From positions 107,655,387 to 107,719,386 of the forward strand of contig CM067370.1 in NCBI GenBank assembly GCA_034401795.1: a stretch of 64,000 nucleotides of DNA, given 5' to 3'. Position numbers and translations under genes: made by a program. Of this stretch, positions 18,466-31,879 are shown in pieces (positions within the stretch are counted from its first letter, which is position 1; every line of letters starts with the position of its first letter). This DNA comes from Chaetoderma sp. LZ-2023a (lineage: Eukaryota; Mollusca; Caudofoveata; Chaetodermatida; Chaetodermatidae). The notes beneath the pieces are model-generated. The model was given only the letters and a program-made list of their open reading frames with translations. It searched no databases and was not told where the DNA came from.

Positions 18466-21400
18466 TTACCATATCATGGCCTTATGGTTGTAGAATGTGA
18501 GACAACCTAATACATTAGGCTGTGACACTGCTTGGGTCGGAAGGGGCTGATGGGGGAGGGGCAAAATGTCAACTGAATTTGTTATGTGAGTAGCGGCGAC
18601 AGCAGAGTGAAATCTACACAATGTAACGTGAACAAGATCAAGGTAAGAGATGAATTGCCCATATCTCATTTTAATGGGAAAAAATTTTAAATTTATAAAG
18701 GAAAGCTGGTGCATATTTTAGAATTAGTTTGCTTTTGCTGCCCTGGTGAGTTGGGCAGCAACAGCTTTCAGTCAAATCAAAGTACTTGAAATTGGTTTCA
18801 AAACATTCACCAGGTTAGTGGTATCTATGCTTACCATGAAATTTGGTATTCAGGATTCAAAGTATATAAACTGATCCCAACACGCGCAAATCATCGACGG
18901 AGCTTATGTAGATAGGCGGGGCATAGCTAAAAGTAGATCCATCCATTAGAAAATCAAAATTTCTGCTTTGTCCTTCCTTTTGTCAATTCCAGTTTTTACT
19001 ATGTTTAACCCATTCGTGACAAGTCCTGAAAACAATGTGGCATGGCAAATTATGGTTGTAGCCTAATTTCTCAATCCGAAAGAAAATTACATTTTAGTAT
19101 GATGACTTTGAATTAATTATACCTACCTACCTTGTCTCTTTGAGTCCATTCATTATCCCCATACCTACCTTGTCTCCTTGAGTCCATTCATTATCTCCAT
19201 GTTTTGAAAAAATGGGTATATAATTGCCTCCATCCACTTATCTGTACGTCCATCATGCTATCTCCTCCCAAACAGTTGGGTCGATTTCAACCAAATTTGG
19301 TACGGCGGTTACCCATATAATTGCGCTTTGCAAGACAACATTTAGATTTGGCCCTGCCCACTGGAGGTCAGGGGGTGGGGTCCAAAGTTCAAATATCCAA
19401 AAAAAATGTCTGTCATACTTTACTCCCAAGCTGTTGTGTGGAATTCAAAGAAATTTGGTGTGGGTTGCCCATATAATTGTGGATTGCCTGACATTTATTT
19501 CTTTGGGTTGGAGAAGGGGTTAAAAGGTCAAGAAATTTATTGTAAGCAGAGATTGGAGTCTTCCAGATTTATCTAGATTTCTGGATTTTTCATAGATCAC
19601 TCTCGCACACCAGTTGACACCCTCTCCATGAATTGAAATTAAGCCAAATGAGCCACTACGTTCAGATAGGACTAGTGATTACTAGATTCTACTTTAGCCC
19701 TTCAAATTTTCTTTACAGACCAAGGGGAGACTATTTTTGAAATTTTACAACTGGAATGACTGGCTCAATTACCGAGCATTCTAGTGATAAATTTTCAAAA
19801 ATTCTTGCTCTGCTAATCAACATTTCTTAAGATCACAGCAGAGGCATTCTTTGGCCACCATGACCATTAAATGGTTGACAAATGAAATTGTTACCATTGG
19901 GCTGGTCATTGTACTAAACCTGGTCAATTTCTACTAGCCTCTGGCTCATGTTAATTTTAACTCCTGCTCTCACAGATCACTTCCTCTGATGACATCCAGA
20001 TTTTTCACAACAATCCACTCCAGTCTCTGTGTAATGAAACTACTTCAAACAAATTTGGTATGTGATTATGGAGTGCAGATAATACGCCCCCAGGGATAGG
20101 ATGAGTAAAGAGGTCAAAGTGGTGAGCATGGGGATTTGCTATAATGCGTCATCGACCAAGCAATCTAGTTATCACTTACCATCATTGTCGAAGACTTGAT
20201 GCTTGATAAATAACATTATGAACAGGGATTGTAAACCACCGCTAAAATTTTAAACAAATCGGATCAGTAGTTTTTTAGATGCAATACCGGACGCATGCAC
20301 ACACATAATACCCTCTTTCCCCTTAGGGCAAGGGTAATAACAGGGTTCATACACCTTCAGCAGAATTAAATACCATACCTTTTCCAGACTTTTTCCATAC
20401 TCAATTTCAAATTTTCCAGACCTCATTTTGGGACTTTCAATCAGACAAAAAACAAACACAGTTACTAAGTTCATCATATATAAACTTTATAAAACAAGAA
20501 TATCAAAACACAGCATGCACACTTTTGCCTATGGAACTTAAGCAACCACAGTAGTGGAAGACTCGAACACAATAACAAACTGCATATATAAATAATTGTC
20601 ACAAGAATGTCAAAGCACAGCGCACACACACAGATATGAATTTCATTACAGCAGCACATTTTAAGCAGCAATAGTTTCCAGTCAAATTATTTTCAAAATA
20701 TTCAACAGCCATCCTATCAAAACAGACTATTAAAAGATCATAGGAGTTATCTTAATCTAATATAGACAGAAATATCAACATACACACAAACACACACAGC
20801 GTGTCACACATACACAGGATTTCTCATTATAAAGGAACTTTTTGAGGGTATTTAGCCCTAAAATCTACATTGGGAACAGTATATTGTCTATGAGTGGCTC
20901 TGGGAACCGTATATTGTCTAGGAGTGGCTCAGTGTTTTTCAGGATGCAAACCAGATATGAATTTCATTACAGCAGTACATTTTTTGTTGAATATTTTGAG
21001 CAAATGTTTTGTGAAATCCGCTAAGGCTGATTCTGAGCAAATCTCTAAGAGTTAGCAAATTTCTTTTGCTTAAAGGTCTTGTGAGGACTTGCGGTCGATA
21101 ACGAGTTTTAATTAATTTTATGATCTACTACACTATTTAAACACAATAGAGTCACTTTGGAGTGAGAAAAATATGTTAGGCAGCCCAAATAACGAGATTA
21201 AATGACGCCTCAACCTGAATCAAATCACCACTGGCTGTGACATCACACCGGGAACGGCGCTGTGAGCTGGGTCAATATTTTTCTGTCTGCAGTACAAAGG
21301 TAACATATTTTAAAACGTGCGTTTAACAGGATAGACTTCACCTACCATAACATAAATTATGTCAGGTTGAAGCTAAGTCTTCAAGAAATTAAAAAAAATC

Positions 21401-21907
21401 ATGATTTTTTAAAATCTATTATGATATTTAATCATTTTTAATGGTTTCATGGATAGCTATATTCGCATAATAATAGGCCTATAACTACGTTAAACCATGG
21501 GCAGTGCTGAAAATCGGAAATATTTCAATGCATGTGACAAATGCTCTGTAGTCTATAGTAGGCCTAATTGTGGATCCATTACCATTCTTGAAAGGACTGG
21601 GTGTACTATGTACTGTCTGGGATGGATGGTGTACTATGTACTGTCTGGGATGGATGGATGTGAGCGTGATGATCGAAATTGGTGGGAGAGGTTGACGATG
21701 GCTATAATTGTACTATTATTCAAATCTAAATGTATAGGCTACAGAGTGCAGTTACAACTTTTTCTGAAGATTACGAATCTACAATAAGTGTGTCAGTGTG
21801 TCCTATGTGAAATTTCCTGTGATTAATGATTAGAATGTAATTGTTTACCTATAAGCTTTTGGCAATGTGTTTGTATAATAATAATGTAGAGGCATGTACG
21901 GGTCAAC
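18466..21907. other. Duplicated flanking DNA, no gene supported
   Basis: The second copy of 9110-12551, with the same small repeats and no credible gene. It ends at the duplication breakpoint. Confidence 0.6.
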
Positions 21908-22374
21908 ACGTACGTTGGTGTGTGTGGGGGCGGGGGTCACGCCTGTGACAACCATATGAACTATATCGTTTTCAAACCAACTTCTTCCATGTATGGAAGT
22001 AGCATACACTCATATTTCAATGTTATGAAAAAGCAAAACTGTAGCCGATGAACAAATTTTAAATAGGTAGGTGAACTGACAGATGTTCAGAGGTCACTAG
22101 CGTATCATCTTTACTTACAGTGCAGCTCATAAATAAGTTTAAATGCTTCCAAAGCAAAAACACAAATATGGTAGTTAGAACCATATGAACATGATACAAG
22201 AAACGTTATGTTGATTATTTTGAACACAATTTGGGTTGAAATCCAACCCAATTATGTTCAAAACATTCAACAGTATGTTATTTAAGTTGTACTATAAGCA
22301 TGCGGACGGCAGTAAAAGCATCACTACGCAGCTCTACCACCGCCTAAATTGTAAACAAACCGTGTACTGTCAAG
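21908..22374. other. Unique spacer with a short hairpin
   Basis: No gene is seen. At about 22222-22268 a palindrome (TTTTGAACACAATTTGGGTTG pairing with its near complement) resembles the second foldback family by its TTGATTATTTTGAAC / GTTCAAAACATTCAAC edges. The last six bases, GTCAAG at 22369-22374, are one half of a target duplication. Confidence 0.55.
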
Positions 22375-23950
22375 CAGGGTTTGTACACCTTTCAGTATTT
22401 GAAATTCCATGACTTTTCCATGACTTTCCATGACTAAAATTAAGAAATTCCATGACCTCCAAGAATCAATAGCTAGGTCAAAGACACTCAAATTTATTTC
22501 AAAATGTTCACCAGCATATAGTGAATCATATGGAATTCACTTTGTCTAGGGCAAAGGGTCAACATGTGAAAATATCTGGTACATTTTTAGTAAAATCTGA
22601 GGTTTTCACATAAAAAATTGACGAATAAAAATTCTGAATGGAAGTTCTAGAGCCTATGATCATACATGTAGTATCCTTTCAGCCTAACTTGGTTGAAATC
22701 GGTCAAAATGGTAAGAAGCAATATGGGCATTTCTAGTAAAGATTTTGACCCCAAAAATTGTCTATTAACCCTTTAACACTCATATCAGCCAAAGCCGGCT
22801 TCTGTCACGCGTGGTCTTGAGAGATGTCCATTTGCAGATCAAGAGAAGACTATTGTTGAACATTTTTTATAAAATAGTCTTCACTTGGTCTGCAAATTGA
22901 CATTTTCTTTGAAATTAAAAAAAAAATTTGAACAAATTTAAGGCTTAGAGCCGAGGCTTCTATTTGGACAGTGTTCAAGAAAAAATTGAAATCCAATCCC
23001 TAAAATTGTTACTTTTGCAAATATGTTTCGCACTAATAGATAACACGCATGGGAAAATTTGACAAAATATGAGCCAAAAAAGCCTTATACATGTATATAA
23101 CACGCAATCAGAGTTTAGAAATATTGCAAAACATATTTTTCAGACGAACGAAAATTGGTAACTTTACCGCTCGATTCAAAATAATAATAATCCTTTATCG
23201 GCTAAATATCTTGTTATTCTTTTAATATTACCAAGTTTATTTCATACTTTAACCGTAATAGAACGCATAAAACCATCTTTGAGCAAGAAATACATTCAAT
23301 ATACAGGGGAATCTCCATACGCTAGCAAGACCGAGATATCATCGCCATCTAATTATCATAATGTAACCAATTCGGCTGGGACGAAATCGCCCAAATGAAC
23401 AAAAATCTTGCCACTAAATATACTGCCGAATGCATACGCTGAGTAGGAAATAGTGAATTTATTGCTCAAATTGTTTTAAAAACATTCTCTACAGTACATA
23501 TTTATTATTAATTTGGGATATTCGCATTCGCGGCGTTACAAAACCAGTTTTTATTTGGGAGGCCTCCTTCCAGTCCAGATATAGTTCAGTGGAATGTCTC
23601 CAATCACAAGAGTTTAATATGGCCTACCAACATAAGAAGGGATTTAACCTCATTTTATTTCTTACGTTGTTTTGGATCATTTTATTTTGGTTGGACATAT
23701 GACTTTGATAATGAATGAAATCATGTGATCGCCGCGATAAAGATATGGAAATGTGTATTTTCGAGCTTTATTTCCCCATTTCACATTTGTATGCCATCAG
23801 ATTTTATTTTTATTTAGGGAGATTATCATTTTCCATGACTTTTCCATGACTTTTATCAAATTGACAAATTTCCATGACTTTTCCAGGCCTGGAATTTAGA
23901 TTTTCAAATTCCATGACTTTCCAGGATTTCCATGACCCGTGCGAACCCTG
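22375..23950. mobile_element. Non-autonomous DNA element, CAGGGTTYGYAC ends, 6-bp TSD
   Basis: The left end CAGGGTTTGTAC and the right end GCGAACCCTG form inverted termini. GTCAAG occurs immediately outside both (22369-22374 and 23951-23956). Both ends carry clustered TTCCATGACTTTTCC motifs. The interior (1.58 kb) is AT-rich and includes a foldback repeat at about 22765-22905. No transposase is seen. Two other elements here (32503-37533 and 62250-62633) share the ends and the 6-bp duplication. The superfamily is not assigned. Confidence 0.82.
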
Positions 23951-23956
23951 GTCAAG

Positions 23957-25319
23957 GTAGACTATACGCAAATAGATTAGTTTTGATTAGATTTATATTT
24001 ACCCGACATTTTAGTTAACTTTAAACACATAACTGGAGTAACTGCTATAGTGCAATCATAAATTTATTCATAAGCCTACACAATGGTAAATTGCGATCGT
24101 ACGTGCACTGAGCGGTGTAGGCCTACTTAACTATATCATTTAAAAAGTTGTGTACATGCATGCCTATCATATATGCAAAATCTCTGCAGTCAATCCAGAA
24201 AGATAACATATATGCATTTGTAGCATAGTATTCCAAGAAGTGTGTGTGTGGGTTTGATTAAATGTAGCCTAATTCACGTACACGAAATCCGATGTTACTG
24301 TCACCTCTAACAGGCCTATACGTTAGAATTGTGATGTGAGGCACCGTGACCATGAGGTCTGTCCTTTAAATTTTAATCAACAAAATTATCATCAACTTCA
24401 ATATTATTGAACCTTTGTGCATCTCGAACCAATGTAGTGTCCCTGTGTGAACACTGAATTGTCAAAGAATAGGTGCATAGGTACCTAATACGCGCAGCAG
24501 TAGAGAGCCTAGCTATGCTCCCCGAGATAATAATCTAGACTAATAGGAATTGGTGTCATCCCGACTCTAGCGCAATAGCTAAAAACGTTTGGTTGTCAAG
24601 GTGGTTGCTATATGCTTATCTCAGCTTTGGCTGGGCCGATTACAAAAATTTAAATAGCATTTTGTTCTTCTAGTAAAGGAGAATCTGTAATATGATTGTC
24701 AAGTTAATCAGAGCGATCGGGTATCTAGTCCTCATAACATCTCTAAGCAAATTTCTAAGCTTTATGAAATCCACCTCTGGAATGGCGTGATCATGGATGA
24801 CATGTTTAAAGGACATTTTCTCCCCACAAAATGAAGATGAACTGAAGAACAAATTTAAGACGTGCTACATGTAATTTAACACATACCACAGAAGACCATA
24901 TCTTTGTAAATGGCCTGTTCATTCGCATCGATGCATTACGAAAACAGGTGTCAATAAATAAACACTGCTTATGCATTTCTGCACACCAGCGTTAGATATA
25001 AAGTAGTATGGAACCAAATTCTACATTAAATCTAGACCAATTTTGTTATTTTAACGCAATCCCACACACATGAAATCAAAACTTGCCTTCAATTTCAGAA
25101 ATTTGTGAATCCAACGACGCCATTCGGTTGACATGTGTATGAGGCAGAAAGTATGCATGCAGGAAATCTCGTTTGTCTACAGCCGTAGTATGAGTATGCA
25201 TGTACGCGCGCACGCGCATACACACACACACACCCACGCGCGCGCGCGGGCACGCGTGCACACACATGAACAAGTTCACGCACCCGCACAAACATTCATA
25301 GTTCATATGGGCTATCTGT
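23957..25319. other. No gene seen; alternating purine-pyrimidine tract near the end
   Basis: AT-rich sequence without supported coding capacity or clear repeat termini. At 25186-25268 a CA/CG-rich alternating purine-pyrimidine tract (CGCGCACGCGCATACACACA and following) stands out. Confidence 0.5.
25186..25268. repeat. CA/CG dinucleotide tract
   Basis: Mixed (CA)n and (CG)n of alternating purine and pyrimidine, including CGCGCGCGCG near 25239-25248. It spawns spurious ORFs on both strands. Confidence 0.85.
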
Positions 25320-25742
25320 CAGGCCTGCTATCAGTTTCGTAGCTCGACGCTGGACATTCTCGATGAGCCAGATGTCTTTTTTTGTGTGCAGCGGTGGGTG
25401 GGGTGGGGGTGGGGAGGGGGCATACCGCATTTCCGTATTCTAGATGTGGCTTCACTAGGCTCTTGTAAAGCAGTATAAGCGTGTTGGCTTCCAGTCAGAC
25501 AATTAATGATCTTCATATCATACCAATGATCGTGTTGGCTTTGTTGACCCCTGTCTCCACATGTTGTCTGAATTTTACATTGTCGTCAACGTACACGCCC
25601 AGGTCGTTTTCACAGGTGGTGTCATCTAGAATGATCTGCCAGTTCTCTATCATGGTGTACATCATCTTCGGATTGGATCTGCCTACGTGCATTACTTTGC
25701 ATTTGAATGCATTGAACCGCATTTGCCAGGTGTCTGCTCATT
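25320..25742 (-). pseudogene. CR1-like LINE RT fragment (LINE Y), 3' part
   Basis: Minus-strand translation gives the end of a non-LTR reverse transcriptase: DTWQMRFNAFKCKVMHVG, then NDLGVYVDDNVKFRQHVE and VNKANTIIG, then a degraded region with a G-rich run. The upstream part of the same domain, with FADDTKLL, lies at 28910-29022. The two halves are separated by a plus-strand LINE. About ten residues between them are missing. Confidence 0.8.
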
Positions 25743-25744
25743 TT

Positions 25745-27256
25745 TTTAAAGTTTTTACGGTTTGTTTGGAGCTTGTCGGTGCTATATATAGCCATCCGAA
25801 AAGGAACTATGAAAAATTCACGGAAACATTAAATGAACTTCTTCTAATTATACAAAAGGAAAATAAAACGGCATATATATTATGGGTGATTACAATGTTG
25901 ACTTATTAAGGGGAAATTGTTTTCAGACTCAACATTTTCTAAATCTATTTCATGCATTTAGTTTCTATCTTGTAATCACCTGACCAACAAGAATTACGGA
26001 AACTACAGCTAGAGTCATTGATAATTTCTACACTAATTCTACTGTAGAAGGTAACACTTTCCAAGGCATTTTTGTAGATGACATAGCCGACCACTTACCT
26101 ATCTACTACATAGAAACACCTATAGTTAAACAAAAATCATTCGCAAGAGAAAAGATAACATGTAGTGATTTTGGCAATGGGAATATAGAAAAATTTCAAA
26201 ACAAAATGGCTACAGCTGATTGGACTCAAGTGACTGAATGCTACTCATGTGAAGATGATTACAACACATTTCATGCTATTTGCACAGAGGCCTATGAGCA
26301 CAGCTTTCCACTAAAAGAAGTTAAAAGGTTTTCAAACAAAGTCCTGCTAAGCCATGGCTAACCAGAGGAGTGATTGCTGCCTGTCACAAGAAAAACAGTC
26401 TGTACTTAGATTTTTCAAAATTCCAACTCAGTATAATGAATTGAAGTTTAAGAAATACCGAAATAAATTAAACCAAATAGGATGGCAAAAATAAATTATT
26501 ATAAAAATAAATTTCACGAAAATAAAGATGACATAAAAGAGACATGGAAACTTTTAAAGACACAGTTAAACAAACAAACAAACAAACAAACATGTAAATC
26601 AGAAACATCAAGATTTATTTATAACAATAAGATACTAACTGACAAGCAGGAAATTGCAAACAAATTTAACGAATACTTTATTAACATTGGGCCGAATTTA
26701 TCACAAAAAATTCAAGCTAGCACAAATGCCAATGTACAAGATTATCTGACAGGCAGCTACCAATCTTAAATTTTCCTTAATCCTACCAGCACAGAGGAAA
26801 TTACTAAAGTACTAATGCAAATTAATCCAAATAAAAGTGCGGGTGTTGGCAACTTTAAGTGGAGAATATTTAAAAACTGTATCTCACAAATACTAATTCC
26901 ACTAAAGCACATCTGTAATTTGTCATTGGCACAAGGAGTCTTTCCTTCATGACTAAAAGTAGCACGGGTAGCACCTATATATAAAGCAAAAGACTCCTCT
27001 GATTTTACTAACTACAGGCCTGTCTCAGTACTACATCTATTCTCAAACCTCCTAGAGAGACTATTATAGCCGCTTATCAAAATTCCTAAACAAACATTCT
27101 ATGTTTTACCAATCACAATATGGATTTAGGGAAAAGCATTCGACTATGCTAGCACTCGTAGATATGATGAAAAGACTATCAGAATCTCTTGAAAATAAAG
27201 AACATATATTAGGAATATTTTTGGACCTTTCGAAAGCATTTGATACAATTGACCAC

Positions 27257-27307
<51 letters not shown>

Positions 27308-28276
27308 GAGTGCAGAACTAGTTTGCGGTGTTCCTCAAGGATCAATTCTTGGTCCTCTGCTGTTTCTACTATACATGAATGATTTACCCACCATTTGCAA
27401 CTGCCTATCACTAATACTATTTGCAGATGACACCAATGCATTTTGCAGCCACAAGGACATAGATGCCCTGTATAAAACTGCAAATTTTGAAATGGAAAAA
27501 GTAATACAGTGGTTCAAAGCGAATACATTATCTTTAAATGTCAGTAAAACTAACTATATGTTATTCACAAACGCAAACAAATTGAAAAAAACACTCTCCC
27601 AAGAATTCACATAGATGGTCAAGATATAGAAGAAACACAATCTGTTAAGTTTTTAGCCATGTATCTGGATAAAGGGCTCACTTGGGAGAAGCACATTGCA
27701 ATTATTACTTCCAAGGTAGCAAGTAGCATAGGTGTTATGCATCGTCTTAGGTTATATCTACCAAATAACATATTAAAATCACTCTACAGCACATTAGTAC
27801 TTCCATATATCACCTACTGCAATACAATCTGGACTAACACATACCAATCTAAATTTTAAAATCTGGAAGCACTACTAAAGAAAGCTATTAAACTATTCTC
27901 TTCAACAGCAGTGGGGCAGCATATCTTTAAAACAGAACAGCTACTAATACCTAAAGACATTGGAAAATTGCAATTATATTCTATCCTGAGAGACCTCTAC
28001 ACTGACAACATACCAACGCCACTGTCAACACGTATTAGACATAACACTGAAATACACTCATATAATACCAGATCATGTCACAATCTCGATACAAGCTACT
28101 GCTGCACAGAAACATCAAGAAACAAATCCTCCACACTAGCCATCAAACTATGGAACAGTACTCCTGCAGACATTCTCACACAAATCGTAAATCAGAAGTC
28201 ATACAAAAAAGTAATTAAAAATATGATAATACAAAATTACAAGATCAGCTCTCAACGCGCTACGGTCACAATTTAA
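25745..28276 (+). pseudogene. LINE V endonuclease-reverse transcriptase, broken
   Basis: The endonuclease C-terminal part (to about 26350) is followed by a linker (26482-26769), the RT start (NPNKSAGV, APIYKAKDSSDFTNYRPVSV), QYGFREKHST, then motif A FLDLSKAFDTIDH ending at about 27258. A TC repeat replaces the stretch before motif B (GVPQGSILGPLLF near 27330). Motif C FADDTNAF lies near 27420, and then the thumb and C-terminal region run to 28276. Several stops and frameshifts are present. The family is CR1/Jockey-like; the clade is not resolved. Confidence 0.85.
27261..27305 (+). repeat. (TC)n microsatellite inside a reverse transcriptase
   Basis: About 22 TC repeats directly follow motif A and precede motif B. 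About 50 residues of RT normally found between them are missing. Confidence 0.95.
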
Positions 28277-28909
28277 AGGGCTTACCATGGCTTCCAGAAT
28301 GCATATAGTATCTAGTCATCACAGTAACAAATCTAATATTGAATTAACAGCTTAACCTGGAATAATAGAATATGCAGATCCTAAAATTCTGTTACTGTTC
28401 TAAACCGCAACAACCCCTTGTGTTGGGATTTTAGACCAATTTGATCAGTAGTCTGAGATGCGGCTCCAGACACATAAGGATACAGATAATAATAATATGA
28501 AGATCCCTCCTTCCCCTCCCCCTCCCCCACTCCCCACCAACAACACACACCCACCCCACCACCCATATATGCCATGGACATACACGTATTCATAAATAAA
28601 CTGTCAACTCACTTTAAAAAAACCAAAAAATTCACACAATGCAAGTGGATGCTACAACATAACCACCCTTATAATTATTCTCTCTTTTTTTCTTTTTTTT
28701 TCTCTTTCTCTCTTTTCCTTTTTATTGTCTATCATATGTGTAAGAGTGTTGTTGTATTGTCTTTGATAATGTGATGTCTGTACATTATATATGTAAAGGT
28801 TCCATCGCCTTATAGGCATTGCCTTTGATAGATTCCTGTAATCAATGTATATATAATCATAAAAAAGCAGCAAATAAAGTTTATTAGATTTGATTTGATT
28901 TGATTTGTC

Positions 28910-29022
28910 GTGGTTTTCTGTTGTAGTGATTCGTGAAAGGAGCTTAGTATCGTCAGCAAACACCTTGACCAAGTTGTCGGCACTGAGTGTACTGAGTTGT
29001 GATTTCTTGAGGTCATCTCATA
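28910..29022 (-). pseudogene. LINE Y RT fragment, upstream part
   Basis: Minus-strand translation reads LKKSQLSTLSADNL then VKVFADDTKLLSRITTTE, including RT motif C (FADD). It breaks at the 3' end of LINE V and continues at 25742. Confidence 0.8.
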
Positions 29023-31800
29023 GCACGCATAGCAGATTTATGCAATAACGTTCTGTCCTTAGCACATGGCCAAACATGGACCATCTTTGCCAGGTGACTT
29101 TTACAGCGGCAGCGTATTATACATATTATATAGTGCATTGTTGGAAATTATGCTGTCTGGCCATCGGTGTCCAGTGATGGTGTGTAAGTGTTTGCGTTGG
29201 CAGGCATCGGGTTTTCTAGAGCTGCCTTTGGAGCTGCCCAGCTGTTACAGTTATACAGTATCAAGGATACGCAGGTTGCATTGTATAAACGTAGCCTTAT
29301 TATCAAGGGCATCTTTGATCTACAAATCCATAGCTTCCAGAAGAACTGGAAGGCTATGTTCCCCATGATGTAGCATGCAGCAATGTCAGCAGAACAGAAA
29401 AGCAGTGAGCCCAGGATTTTAGTTTTGCTCCATGGTTTGCCGCCACGAAGTTGGTCATCATTTTCTTTAGTTTCATGCTTTGTAGATAGGGATATGCGGG
29501 TGAACTCTGTTTTGGATTAATTCATAAAAAGATTCTCAAATTTTAGTTTGCTTGCATCTATTGGGAGAAGTTCGTCAAGGGGTTCCTTTTCCTCATCTAT
29601 GAAGTGCACATCGTCGGCATATTTCATCTCTAACGGCATACCCAGTATTGACACTTGGTGGTTTGGTCTTGTGGAACTTTCCCGTATGGATTTCAAAGCA
29701 GCAGCAAGGTAACAGGTGAAAAGTACCAGAGAGACACCATCTCCCTGTGGGGAACCGATCGATGTCTCAAAGTCTACAGACTTAACTGACTTGACTCATA
29801 ATCTCAGCTTGGTGTCTGCAAGCAGTAGTCTCACTAGTCGTAGCTCATCTTCATTGCACTGGCCTGGTGTAGTACATATATGATCTTTGAGCGTGTGATT
29901 ATTTCGAAGGCTCATGATATGTCAATGCCCATTTTGTGGAAATCCCAGTGTTTGGTCATGACTATTGACACAAACATGCATTGAGTCCATATAATGTCTG
30001 CGCAGCTGCGTGCACGTTTGACGCCACTTTGACATGATTCTGGGAAGTCATCGATCTTGTCTTGGATGTGGCATAGAGTAACATTGGAGGATTTTCTGTT
30101 TGCTGTTGAGGAACACAATGGCCTGCAGATTGGCTGGGAGCCAGGTGGCTTCTTGGGCTTGGGTAGTGCGATGAGGGTGCCTTGGCCTACAGCGTCGATG
30201 GGAATGTGGTGTATAAAAGCTGAATTGATTAGGTGCGTGATCGGTTTTGAGATAATGTCACTTGCATATTTGAATAGTTCACTGCTCATGCCATCAGGTT
30301 CAGATGCACGTCCATCTTTCAGGGCATTAAGTGCCTTCTCAACTTCTGCTGTCTTAATTGGTGTTAGTAATGGTCGAATCGCCTCTGCTTTTCCCTGGTT
30401 AGTCCCGTTAGTGTCCTTCAGAGTTGTGTATAGTGAGTGGTGGTGTGTAGTCAGTAACTCTCAGGGCTCGGGCTGCCAGAAACATTTTGTGACAGTCATC
30501 TGTGGCAATGATTTCATCTGCTAGGGTGTCTGCTTGTTGAAGAGCAAGATCTTTTAAGCATTCAGCAATGTGGTGCAGAATGATATTGCACTCCCAACAT
30601 AGTTTGTTATGGTCTTCACTTTGGCCACTTTGATAGATGCGCAGCCTTAAAGCTTTCTGTTCTGCTGACAGTTTTACTACTAGACGGTCGTTAGTATACC
30701 TAGTTCGGTTGTTTTTAAGATCACCTATGGGGCTGGTAGCTGATGATTCCATAGATTTTAGTATTTCGTTTAAGGCTTCATTTGGATCGGAGCTGATGTC
30801 AATGCTAGCTATCTGCTCCCTGAGGGCATTTTTATATGACACTTAAGTGTCAGTGTCGCTGATGAGCTTGGGTAGGTTGTAGGTGACTCTACCCTCTTGC
30901 CTGGCATGGCGTCTATATATTACATAGAGATCGTTCATCTGAAGGCGTGTAATGACTGGCTTATGGTCAGAATTGAGGTCTGTGCCTCCATAGGAACGAG
31001 CATTCTGAAGTAGGGGGGGTTTGCTTCTGTCTTGCATAGTATGAAGTCTATTTGGTCGAAGACAGCTGTTGTAGCCTTAGATCCATTGGGGCTTTGTGAT
31101 CAGCAATGTGTTCGGTCCATATTGTCCGGTGATGGCATGGGTGTTTGAAAGCCGTATTTGTGGCAAATGGGCCATTGAAACTAAGGAATGCCACCAGTGC
31201 ATTTCCATTGCTGTTGCGTGTGCCCTCTCCATACGATCCCATGCATCAGTCAAGTCCTGAACTTTTGTCCACAATTCTGAGTTTACCCAGCTTGGGAGTT
31301 GGAATCTTCACGCATGAACAGTTGACATCTAGCTGGGATTGTAATGGCGGAGCTCAGTTCTGCATAGAAGGAATCCAATATTGCTGGATTCTCTTTGTCC
31401 TTTTCGGTAGTTGGACCATATGCGTTGACAACGCGACACTTAGTGGTGTGTTTTCACATAGGTATAGCGAGGTCAATGAATGCAATGCGATAGCTGACGT
31501 ATCCAAAACTAATGACATGATCCAAGACCTTTTATCTGATTATGAAGCTTAAACCACATTATGAGGCCTGTTTTTGCTCCATGAGCACTCGCGTATAGCC
31601 TGTCTGTAGTTGCTGAGCTACTTTACCCTCTTTAATGCATGTAATATAGATATTATAGTGTTCACAGTCTGTACCTAAGGTTTGCCTCTTTGATGTTGCA
31701 TTCAGACCACGTACATTTCATGTAGCTATGGTAAGCTCCTGGGAAGATCGCATCGTCTGAGGATGTCGAGCACAGTTCCTTGCTTGAAGAAGATTAGACA
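29023..31800 (-). pseudogene. Non-LTR retrotransposon (LINE X), degraded
   Basis: Endonuclease start near 31730 (NVRGLNATSKRQTLGTD). More endonuclease at 31242-30843, including GGTDLNSDHKPVI. A linker at 30842-30408. RT start at 30289-29912 (GTLIALPKPKKPPGS, then SGVKRARSCADIIWTQ and MGID). The catalytic YADD reads KYADDVHFIDEEKEPL near 29610. C-terminal LYNATCVSLILYNCNSWAAP near 29280 and FGHVLR near 29060. Many stops and shifts are present. A single old insertion; the clade is not assigned. Confidence 0.8.
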
Positions 31801-31879
31801 TATTCAGAGTTGTCTCTGTATGCAGTTGTCAGCCCGCACTCCTTGGTGACTTAGTTTCCTGACAAAGTTGGTACTTACG

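Larger units (their letters stand above)
12552..21907. repeat. Tandem segmental duplication, unit 2 (about 9356 bp)
   Basis: The second unit, directly abutting the first. At its right edge GGTCAACAC passes into unique sequence GTACGTTGG. The near-absence of differences means a very recent duplication or an assembly duplication. Confidence 0.95.
25745..28908 (+). mobile_element. Plus-strand LINE (LINE V) inserted in LINE Y
   Basis: A 5'-truncated non-LTR retrotransposon. It starts within an APE-type endonuclease (GDYNVDLL near 25888, VIDNFYTNS, DHLPIYY near 26090). It continues through the RT domain and a C-terminal region, and ends in a 3' tail with AATAAAG and short TTTGA/TGATT repeats at about 28885-28908. 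A polypyrimidine stretch lies at about 28676-28720. Confidence 0.85.
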
